Part shown: positions 1 through 4,725 of the stretch, one piece after another | How positions within the stretch are numbered: position 1 is the first letter of the stretch | Layout: each line of letters opens with the position of its first letter | Assembly: GCA_947038745.1 (NCBI GenBank) | Contig: CAMQXE010000102.1 | Coordinates: forward strand, 1 to 5,566 | Origin: an uncultured Propionibacteriaceae bacterium | Lineage (GTDB): Bacteria > Actinomycetota > Actinomycetes > Propionibacteriales > Propionibacteriaceae | Reading direction: 5' to 3' | Length of the DNA stretch: 5,566 nt | Translations under genes and position numbers: made by a program | The notes under the pieces: model-generated | What the model saw: only the letters and a program-made list of their open reading frames with translations | Databases searched by the model: none | Told to the model about the DNA's origin: nothing

Positions 1-136
1 CAAGCTCAAGTGCTACCTCGAGTTCCGTCAAAGTGCTGCCGAGTCTGGCGATATTCCGGCAGCTAGGCGGCGGGCCGCTATAGCCATTACAAAGTTACGG
101 ACCGAGCTTGCCGCTGCTCTAGGAATTGACGCCTAG
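1..136 (+). CDS. C-terminal fragment of an unidentified protein (5' end outside window)
   Basis: Frame 2 is open from the left edge to a TAG at 134-136, giving 44 residues that begin KLKCYLEFRQS and end TELAAALGIDA. The fragment is rich in Ala, Arg and Glu and has no Pro after the first half, so it is probably alpha-helical. It contains one Cys and no transmembrane stretch. I do not recognise the family, and the fragment is too short for a function to be assigned. It converges on the minus-strand gene at 139-549, with only 2 nt between the two stop codons and no hairpin between them, so the two transcripts probably overlap at their 3' ends. That this frame is coding rests only on the absence of stops over 135 nt, reasonable codon use, and the tight abutment with the neighbouring gene. 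It could be a chance open frame. Confidence 0.5.
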   Translation, partial: KLKCYLEFRQSAAESGDIPAARRRAAIAITKLRTELAAALGIDA

Positions 137-138
137 CC

Positions 139-549
139 CTACCAGAGCACAAGTACGTGACGCCCTACTCCGGAAAACTCCCAGGTAATCCGGCACGGCA
201 CGATGCCATCCCCATTAGTCGGGTAGAGCACTTCAGTTTCGACATCGATGGCAAGCCCGGCGCGTTGCGCTGCTAATACTGGCTCCCAGATATGTTTCGC
301 AGCCTCCGCAACTCCTATCGGCCCCACAAGCAGTTCTGGGGCGTTATTTCGTGCCAGTTCTGGCGGGAGCAGGGGGAAGGCCTCTAGCCGCCCTTGTTCC
401 AGGTATGTAGCGACGTTAGCGTCGGTAATCCCAGACCAGTCGCACGGATTCGTTAAGGTCACGACGAGTCCGCCAGGAATAGTTCTAACCTCAGCCCCCA
501 CTGGCGTGATCACCGTTGGCGATTGGTGCTTCTTCCCGAAACCAAACAT
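139..549 (-). CDS. Hypothetical protein, 136 aa, family not recognised
   Basis: This is a complete ORF from ATG (547-549) to TAG (139-141). An in-frame TAG lies four codons upstream of the ATG, so no longer start is possible. The protein begins MFGFGKKHQSP and has no signal peptide or membrane segment, so it is probably cytoplasmic. Residues 12-34 look like beta strands (VITPVGAEV, GLVVTLTNP). Residues 40-55 and 78-100 look helical (ANVATYLEQ, VAEAAKHIWEPVLAAQ). The end is again strand-like (CRITWEF, RHVLVLW), so a small alpha/beta fold is likely. Cys36 and Cys119 are the only cysteines. It lies 83 nt downstream of the SPFH gene on the same strand, behind a strong terminator-like hairpin, so it is either expressed by read-through or from its own promoter. 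No clear Shine-Dalgarno precedes it. I cannot assign a function. A shadow ORF on the opposite strand (248-562) covers the same bases but looks like noise. Confidence 0.75.
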   Translation of the reverse strand: MFGFGKKHQSPTVITPVGAEVRTIPGGLVVTLTNPCDWSGITDANVATYLEQGRLEAFPLLPPELARNNAPELLVGPIGVAEAAKHIWEPVLAAQRAGLAIDVETEVLYPTNGDGIVPCRITWEFSGVGRHVLVLW

Positions 550-571
550 GCCACGAGGCTAACGCACCAGC

Positions 572-631
572 ATCAGAAAATAACAGTGGTGGGCGTTGCA
601 GCTGCAACGCCCACCACGAGAAATTTCTGAT
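572..631 (-). terminator. Nested palindrome, probable intrinsic terminator of the nfeD-SPFH operon
   Basis: Bases 586-617 form a perfect inverted repeat of two 16-nt arms with no loop (GTGGTGGGCGTTGCAG then CTGCAACGCCCACCAC). It is flanked by a second matched pair of 8-nt arms, ATCAGAAA (572-579) and TTTCTGAT (624-631), separated from the core by 6 unpaired nt on each side. The element starts just past the SPFH stop at 633-635. Read on the minus strand, the G+C-rich hairpin is followed directly by TGTTATTTTC, a fair U-tract. Position, stem strength and U-run all fit a Rho-independent terminator for the SPFH transcript. Confidence 0.8.
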
Positions 632-632
632 C

Positions 633-1844
633 TTAGCCTTGTGTTGGCGGCTGCCACGGAGCTACCGGTTCAGCTACCGGTTGGGGAATCGGATCTGGAC
701 GCGAGAACATTGGCGGTAATGTCGCCGCTGGGTTTAGCGCAGAAGCCTCGTGCTGTTCCATTCGGCGAGCAGCCGTTACATGCTCAAGTTCCTCAGCAGC
801 CTTGATCGCATCAACGACTGCTGCATCTGCAGAGCCATCTTGAGCGTCTTGTGCCGCAATCTCAGCAAAAACGTCGATCTTTTCTGGGGCTTTCCACTCC
901 CCTGTGGCTGCTGCTGGAATCGCCGAGCCACCTGCCTGCGGCAGGCCGCCGCCCGCAAGAGAGCCAAGTCCCTTAAGAGCATCGTTTAGTTCGCTAGGCA
1001 CGATCCACATCTTGTTGGAGTCCCCACGCGCAAGAGTCGGCAACATCTGCAAGTACTGGTATGCCAATAGACCTTGATCGGGTTGCCCAGCATGAATCGC
1101 ATTGAAAACTGTGGTGATAGCTTGAGCTTCGCCTTCAGCACGTAGCATCTTTGACTGACGATCTGCCTGCGCCCGGAGAATAGCTGCCTCACGCTCACCT
1201 TGCGCACGTAACACGGCTGATTCCTTCTCGCCTGCCGCAGAGAGCACCTGGGACTGACGCTCACCTTCTGCGATCAAAACTGCGGCACGCTTATCGCGCT
1301 CTGCACGAGCACCCTTTTCCATCGCATCGCGAATCGTGGCGGGCGGTTCGACAGCACGCAACTCAACGCGATTGACCTTGATACCCCACTTACCTGTGGC
1401 CTCATCAAGAACCATGCGCAGTTTCTGGTTGATCTCCTCACGGCTGGTAAGAGTCTCTTCTAGATCCATACCACCAATGATGTTTCGCAATGTCGTCATC
1501 GTGAGCTGCTCGATGGCAGCTTCAAAGTTCTGAGCCTCATAAGCTGCGCGAACTGGATCAACAATCTGGAAGTAGATTACCGAGTCGATATTGACCGAGA
1601 GGTTATCTTCGGTGATGACCCCCTGAGGTGGGAATGGTCGTACCGCTTCACGCATATCGAGGTTATAGCGGACCTTATCGATGATGGGGATCACCAAATG
1701 CGGCCCCGGCTCTAGGACGCGCTTGAACTTTCCCAAACGTTCCACCAAACCAACTGACTGCTGGCGAATGACGCGCACGGACTGCACCAGCAAAGTCACG
1801 ACAAAGACCATTAAAACAGCAAGCGCAATAATACTGAACTTCAT
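633..1844 (-). CDS. SPFH/band-7 (prohibitin-like) membrane protein, QmcA/paraslipin type
   Basis: This 403-aa protein belongs to the SPFH (stomatin/prohibitin/flotillin/HflKC) family. The family forms large membrane-anchored oligomers that organise membrane domains and affect membrane-protein quality control. Residues 3-22 are one N-terminal transmembrane helix. The SPFH domain spans about 25-180, with the family hallmarks VGLVERLGKF, GPHLVIP and MREAVRPFPPQGVITEDN, followed by LRNIIGGMDLEETLTSREEIN. Residues 183-237 form five consecutive 11-residue repeats (for example GEREAAILRAQ), typical of the SPFH coiled coil. LPTLARGDSNKMWIVPSEL (269-286ish) is the conserved C-terminal block of this subfamily. 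A tail of about 110 residues (290-403), rich in Ala, Pro and Gly, follows and is longer than in compact QmcA-type proteins of about 300 residues. The ATG is preceded by AAGGAG at 7-nt spacing. It is co-transcribed with the NfeD gene 11 nt upstream. The family call is firm; the cellular role is inferred. Confidence 0.95.
   Translation of the reverse strand: MKFSIIALAVLMVFVVTLLVQSVRVIRQQSVGLVERLGKFKRVLEPGPHLVIPIIDKVRYNLDMREAVRPFPPQGVITEDNLSVNIDSVIYFQIVDPVRAAYEAQNFEAAIEQLTMTTLRNIIGGMDLEETLTSREEINQKLRMVLDEATGKWGIKVNRVELRAVEPPATIRDAMEKGARAERDKRAAVLIAEGERQSQVLSAAGEKESAVLRAQGEREAAILRAQADRQSKMLRAEGEAQAITTVFNAIHAGQPDQGLLAYQYLQMLPTLARGDSNKMWIVPSELNDALKGLGSLAGGGLPQAGGSAIPAAATGEWKAPEKIDVFAEIAAQDAQDGSADAAVVDAIKAAEELEHVTAARRMEQHEASALNPAATLPPMFSRPDPIPQPVAEPVAPWQPPTQG
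660..683 (-). repeat. 12-nt tandem duplication inside the SPFH gene tail
   Basis: The 11-mer AGCTACCGGTT occurs at 660-670 and again at 672-682, a period of 12 nt. In the SPFH frame it encodes QPVA followed by EPVA (residues 388-395), so it is an in-frame duplication of four residues in the Pro-rich C-terminal tail. It is short and probably reflects slippage in low-complexity coding sequence. Confidence 0.7.
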
Positions 1845-1851
1845 AATTTCT

Positions 1852-1857
1852 CTCCTT
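1852..1857 (-). promoter_or_regulatory. Shine-Dalgarno of the SPFH gene, overlapping the NfeD stop codon
   Basis: On the minus strand, TAAGGAGAGAAATT precedes the ATG at 1842-1844. AAGGAG is 7 nt from the start codon. The NfeD stop codon TAA (1856-1858) shares its two A residues with this site, so ribosomes finishing NfeD stop on the SPFH ribosome-binding site. This arrangement suits translational coupling of the two proteins. Confidence 0.85.
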
Positions 1858-2317
1858 AGTACAGCTGCTGACGCGTTGTGCTTACGACTGCGGTAACCCC
1901 GTCGATTGCCCCCACCACAACGTCTTCACCTGGCTGAATGATCTGCCCAGGTAACGCGGCTCGCGCAGACCAGATCTGTCCATCAACCTTGATTTCTCCA
2001 CCATCTTTTGTGATGACCGATGTTGCTGTTGCTGACGAGCCGATGACGCTTTCTAACTGCGAGCGGTAGCCGGGGGCGTTACGAAACTTAGCGAGCAGCG
2101 ACGGACGAAGAAAGAATAGTGTCGAGCAGCTCACCGCAATACCGACCAAAGCCTGCACCCAAACCAGATCTGGAGCAGCAAGTGATACTAGACAGGCAGC
2201 AAAAGCCCCCGTGGACAACATCAAGAGTGTGAGATCAAGGGTAAGCAACTCAGCAGTAGCAAGAACCAGACCTAGCGCTAGCCAAAGCGACCAGACATTC
2301 TCAGTGAACCACTCCAT
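1856..2317 (-). CDS. NfeD family membrane protein (short form)
   Basis: This 153-aa integral membrane protein has a soluble C-terminal OB-fold, matching the short (protease-less) class of NfeD proteins encoded next to SPFH genes. Three hydrophobic segments are visible at about residues 8-25, 29-48 and 51-71, followed by a basic juncture (RPSLLAKFRN). The C-terminal domain (about 85-150) carries the NfeD pattern: VIGSSATATSVIT, then GGEIKVDGQIWSARA, then IIQPGEDVVVGAIDGVTAVV. This corresponds to the family's conserved G..G..W.A and I..G..V.V..V.G..L.V stretches. It starts at an ATG preceded by AAGGAG at 5-nt spacing and is the first gene of a two-gene operon with the SPFH protein. In related bacteria such pairs (for example ybbJ-qmcA of E. 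coli) are thought to act as a complex. That partnership is inferred here from synteny and family. No serine protease domain is present. Confidence 0.93.
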   Translation of the reverse strand: MEWFTENVWSLWLALGLVLATAELLTLDLTLLMLSTGAFAACLVSLAAPDLVWVQALVGIAVSCSTLFFLRPSLLAKFRNAPGYRSQLESVIGSSATATSVITKDGGEIKVDGQIWSARAALPGQIIQPGEDVVVGAIDGVTAVVSTTRQQLY

Positions 2318-2429
2318 TTACGCTCCTTACCCAGCGGGATTACCCCATCTTGGCATGGTTGAGGGGCAATAGCGAGAGCCGCCCTGCTGGTTTCTGCAAC
2401 ACAGCGCTGTTATCGCGTAATCTGAACCT
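2318..2429. promoter_or_regulatory. Divergent intergenic region between nfeD and the lipoprotein gene
   Basis: This 112-bp region must hold the promoters of both the nfeD-SPFH operon (leftward) and the lipoprotein gene (rightward). For the leftward operon the best candidate I see is a -10-like GGTAAT (minus strand, 2344-2339) with TTGCCC 19 nt upstream. It would give a leader of about 14 nt carrying the strong Shine-Dalgarno, but the match is weak. A perfect 10-bp palindrome, ACAGCGCTGT, lies at 2401-2410 and would fall between the -35 and -10 of the rightward promoter, a possible operator. The palindrome is seen directly. The promoter and operator roles are inference. Confidence 0.4.
2323..2328 (-). 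promoter_or_regulatory. Shine-Dalgarno of the NfeD gene
   Basis: The minus strand reads GTAAGGAGCGTAA and then ATG. AAGGAG lies 5 nt before the start codon at 2315-2317. This strong site fixes the NfeD start, and it contrasts with the absence of any such site before the divergent lipoprotein gene. Confidence 0.85.
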
Positions 2430-2430
2430 A
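2418..2430 (+). promoter_or_regulatory. Candidate -10 element for a leaderless lipoprotein mRNA
   Basis: TAATCT (2418-2423) fits the loose actinobacterial -10 pattern TANNNT. Only six bases (GAACCT) separate it from the ATG at 2430-2432, which places transcription start on or next to the A of the start codon. No purine-rich Shine-Dalgarno is present upstream. No convincing -35 is seen, which is common in actinobacterial promoters. The spacing is the main argument. Confidence 0.5.
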
Positions 2431-3362
2431 TGACGCGACCTCGACTAGCACTTGTACCCTTGGTCTGCGTTGTGGCATTTAGTGCTGGTTGCCAGCCCTC
2501 ATCAGGAGCAGCAACTCCCACCCCTACAGCAACTAGCACCACTCCAGCTCTGAACTACCTCGCTAGCGGGGTAGCCGCAGCTAAGCTCCAAGAGTTAGCT
2601 GATGCCTCCGGATCGTCGACGTTATTGCAGGCCAAGATTTCGGCTGGTGATATCTCACTGGCAGTTCTCGACGCAAAAGGCAGCGCTTCCACCTGGAGCT
2701 TTCGCAATGGCATTCCCACCAAAGTTGATGGTGACCTCGCCTACGTTGGTCAAGCCGCGTTTAAGCTCAGCGATTTTAACCTCACCGATCTCACTACAGT
2801 CTGTGCCCAAGCCGGAGCTCTAGCTGGCAATACCACAAACCAAGAAGTACAAATCGTCGAATATTCTGGCGGACAGACCTATCTCACTGTTACCACGCAG
2901 CCAGAATCAATGACCATATTCTTCCGTCCAGACGGAACCTTGGTCCCAATCCTGGACTACAGCGAATCAGGACCAGAAGCCTTCGCCACTGCGCTGGATT
3001 CAATTACTGCTGGAGAACAAGACGTAACCGCTATTGGCTATGATCCCGCGCTGGGTCTGTATGCCGAAAAACCAGATACCGCTACTGGCATGGTACGCAT
3101 CGTGCGCTCAGCACGTTTTCCTGCCCGGACTGAGCACCATGCCACAAAACCAACTACTGCGGCCTTCGATCCTAGGCTTATCCCCGCAGAGACACTTGCG
3201 AAACTTGTGGCACGCTTCGATAAGCAAGGAAAGTTCACTCTCGTCATTGACCGACGTGAAGGTATGCGTGAGCCATTGATCCATGTCCAAGCTGATGGCA
3301 AGCAGTTGATCACCGATCTAGCCGGAAACGACGTCACCCGCAGTATCGGCGCTACGCGCTAG
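2430..3362 (+). CDS. Putative secreted lipoprotein, function unknown
   Basis: This 310-aa protein has a lipoprotein signal peptide: basic MTRPR, a hydrophobic core (LALVPLVCVVAF) and a lipobox-like SAGC with the lipidated Cys at residue 21. Ser at -3 is less common than Leu, but the context is otherwise typical. A Thr/Pro/Ser-rich linker (22-40) follows, as in many surface lipoproteins. The rest is soluble and probably mostly beta, with strands around 74-82, 137-156 and 160-175 (MTIFFRPDGTLVP). A second part at about 246-305 (FDPRLIPAETLAKLV, then KFTLVIDRREG) suggests a second subdomain. Cys125 is the only Cys after the lipidated one. I do not recognise a family and no catalytic motif is visible. 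It is transcribed away from nfeD and ends before a strong hairpin shared with the convergent CoA-transferase gene. The start is set by the signal peptide and the promoter-like element just upstream. Exported lipoprotein is well supported; the role is unknown. Confidence 0.88.
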   Translation: MTRPRLALVPLVCVVAFSAGCQPSSGAATPTPTATSTTPALNYLASGVAAAKLQELADASGSSTLLQAKISAGDISLAVLDAKGSASTWSFRNGIPTKVDGDLAYVGQAAFKLSDFNLTDLTTVCAQAGALAGNTTNQEVQIVEYSGGQTYLTVTTQPESMTIFFRPDGTLVPILDYSESGPEAFATALDSITAGEQDVTAIGYDPALGLYAEKPDTATGMVRIVRSARFPARTEHHATKPTTAAFDPRLIPAETLAKLVARFDKQGKFTLVIDRREGMREPLIHVQADGKQLITDLAGNDVTRSIGATR

Positions 3363-3381
3363 ATAGCTTTAACACCACATA

Positions 3382-3429
3382 ACGGCTACTGCCGGGCTCC
3401 TCAACAGAAGGAAGCCCGGCAGTAGCCGT
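3382..3429. terminator. Strong hairpin between convergent genes, probable shared terminator
   Basis: Two perfect 17-nt arms, ACGGCTACTGCCGGGCT (3382-3398) and AGCCCGGCAGTAGCCGT (3413-3429), flank 14 nt. CCT and AGG within those 14 nt extend the stem by 3 bp past one bulged A, leaving a 7-nt loop (CAACAGA). It lies 20 nt past the lipoprotein stop and 11 nt past the CoA-transferase stop. Neither side has a real U-tract: the minus strand continues TATGTGGTGTTAAAG and the plus strand ATACAGAGAC. It therefore fits the U-poor hairpins often reported in actinobacteria and could act in both directions. Confidence 0.75.
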
Positions 3430-3439
3430 ATACAGAGAC

Positions 3440-4675
3440 TTAACGTGCGTCAGGGTAAGTGGAGAAGAAGCCCAGCTTTACGGCGTCTTCACGAAGCTGC
3501 TCGCGGGCATTGGGATGCGCCGCATTCTCGATGAGGTTGTAGGCCTGCTCACGATCAGTTTTGCAGTACAGATCGGCAAAGCCCTGCTCGGTCACAACGC
3601 CCGACATCTGTAGCGATGTTGTTGCTTCGGTGATCTTGCCCACGATCTGAGAGACGTTAGCACGCGGGTGCCACGACCGCATCGCCAAGTACGCATGTCC
3701 GCCCGGTGAGTGCATCGCACCGACGATGAAGTCAGTTTGTCCACCCGTACCGGAGTAGATCTTATTCTTGATCCGCGAGGCATTCGCTTGGACGAAGAGA
3801 TCGACCTGCAACGCAGTATTCACCGAGGTCATCGCTGGTTGAGCCGAGATTAATCCCGGGTCGTTAGTCTTGACTGCGCTCATGAAACGAATCCGATCGT
3901 TCATATCGACCCAGTCATAGAGGTCTTGAGTGCCCAGCGCAAAGGAACATACGATCATCCGCTCTGGATCAAGCGCACCTGCGCGGTCCAGCATGAGTGC
4001 ACCGTCAGACATAAGTTCAGTCCAGACGCCCAAGCCCTGACGATGAGTCAGCGAAGTCAAAACGGCATCGGGCATCGCGCCGATACCTGTCTGCAAAGTC
4101 GCACCATCAGGAACCCGCGAGGCAATAAGTTCACCGATGTAATTGGACTCATCATCGGCCGGAGCTGGCGAGAACGACAGCAACGGTTCAGTATGCTCAA
4201 TAGCGAAATCGATGTCAGCAAGGTCAATAACCGAGTCACCATAGGTGTATGGCATCTTCTCGTTGATCTGAGCAACGACTAATGCACCACGAGCCCGAGC
4301 TGCTTCAATCGCTGCTGGCAAGATATTGACCTCTGCACCTAGCGAAACCGAGTTGCCTTCAATCCGCGAAACATGAATGCAGACAACGTCTGGCGGCAAT
4401 TTGGAGGCAAACATCCGAGGCACCAAGGACAGACGCCCTGGGTAATAGTCCATATAGCCACGCATAGCCGGGCCAACAAAGCTAGTTTCATAGCGAACAC
4501 CCTCACGACGCGGGAGTTCACCCTGCGCGTTGAGCATGTAGAGGCGGTAGGTCTCCAAGGTCTCATCTATGATCCGCAGCAACTCATGTGGCACCAAACT
4601 GCCCGTCATGACAACGCGAGGATTCGTCAGATGACCAATGCGCGACTTAAGTGTCGCTTCGTCAACAATACGCAT
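3440..4675 (-). CDS. Acetyl-CoA hydrolase/transferase family protein (4-hydroxybutyrate/butyryl-CoA:acetate CoA-transferase-like)
   Basis: This 411-aa cytoplasmic enzyme is a family I CoA-transferase, which exchanges CoA between a short-chain acyl-CoA and a carboxylate such as acetate through a glutamyl-CoA intermediate. The N-terminal half (about 1-190) carries conserved blocks: SFVGPAMRGYMDYYPGRLSL, SLGAEVNILPAAIEAARARG and AQINEKMPYTYGD. The C-terminal half has LQTGIGAMPDAVL (195-206) and WTELMSDG (218-225), where Glu220 is the expected catalytic residue. It also has GTGGQTDF (309-316), the GxGGQxD[FW] motif of butyryl-CoA:acetate and 4-hydroxybutyrate CoA-transferases, and SWHPRANVSQIV. 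The length is close to the family's usual 420-450. The substrate cannot be read from the sequence; acetate, butyrate or 4-hydroxybutyrate are all possible, as is plain acetyl-CoA hydrolysis. The start is the only plausible one, because an in-frame TGA lies seven codons upstream. It has no good Shine-Dalgarno. It lies 50 nt downstream of the metallopeptidase gene and may use its own promoter. Confidence 0.93.
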   Translation of the reverse strand: MRIVDEATLKSRIGHLTNPRVVMTGSLVPHELLRIIDETLETYRLYMLNAQGELPRREGVRYETSFVGPAMRGYMDYYPGRLSLVPRMFASKLPPDVVCIHVSRIEGNSVSLGAEVNILPAAIEAARARGALVVAQINEKMPYTYGDSVIDLADIDFAIEHTEPLLSFSPAPADDESNYIGELIASRVPDGATLQTGIGAMPDAVLTSLTHRQGLGVWTELMSDGALMLDRAGALDPERMIVCSFALGTQDLYDWVDMNDRIRFMSAVKTNDPGLISAQPAMTSVNTALQVDLFVQANASRIKNKIYSGTGGQTDFIVGAMHSPGGHAYLAMRSWHPRANVSQIVGKITEATTSLQMSGVVTEQGFADLYCKTDREQAYNLIENAAHPNAREQLREDAVKLGFFSTYPDAR

Positions 4676-4725
4676 GGTGGTATTTTGCCAGGCTCATTTC
4701 TCCGGGTGTGAACAGGCCCCGGTAA
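4676..4725 (-). promoter_or_regulatory. Short intergenic region with possible CoA-transferase promoter
   Basis: No Shine-Dalgarno sits at a useful distance from the CoA-transferase ATG (4673-4675); the only GGAG is 24 nt away. CAAAAT (minus strand 4687-4682) ends six bases before the ATG, is preceded by TGG (extended -10-like), and has TTCACA (4712-4707) 19 nt upstream. This would give a leaderless transcript, as proposed for the lipoprotein gene. A weak 5-bp hairpin (4702-4706 with 4718-4722) overlaps the -35-like site. It lacks a U-tract and is not a convincing terminator for the upstream peptidase gene. Confidence 0.35.

Noticed and set aside
248..562. Plus-strand ORF of 104 codons opposite the hypothetical gene at 139-549
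   Set aside because: Its product is Ser/Arg/Pro-rich with no coherent hydrophobic pattern and no ribosome-binding site. The minus-strand reading looks far more like a folded protein.
1130..1295. Imperfect nucleotide repeats that could be taken for a small repeat array
   Set aside because: They follow the 33-nt period of the 11-residue coiled-coil repeats of the SPFH protein, are not identical and have no spacers.
2602..3279. Plus-strand ORFs in another frame within the lipoprotein gene, and minus-strand ORFs at 3038-3337
   Set aside because: They lie wholly inside a gene with a clear signal peptide, and their products show no domain or start signal.
3926..4282. A 118-codon plus-strand ORF inside the CoA-transferase gene
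   Set aside because: The minus strand encodes a conserved enzyme with its catalytic motifs intact across this stretch, so the antisense frame is a by-product of its codon use.
4662..4697. An 11-codon ORF (MSLAKYHHAYC) starting upstream of the CoA-transferase ATG and overlapping it out of frame, a possible leader peptide
   Set aside because: Its only Shine-Dalgarno-like GGAG is 2 nt from the ATG, which is too close. It has no run of regulatory codons and no attenuator-like alternative hairpins around it.
4702..4722. Hairpin downstream of the metallopeptidase gene as a terminator
   Set aside because: Only 5 bp of stem with an 11-nt loop and no U-run, so it is too weak to call.
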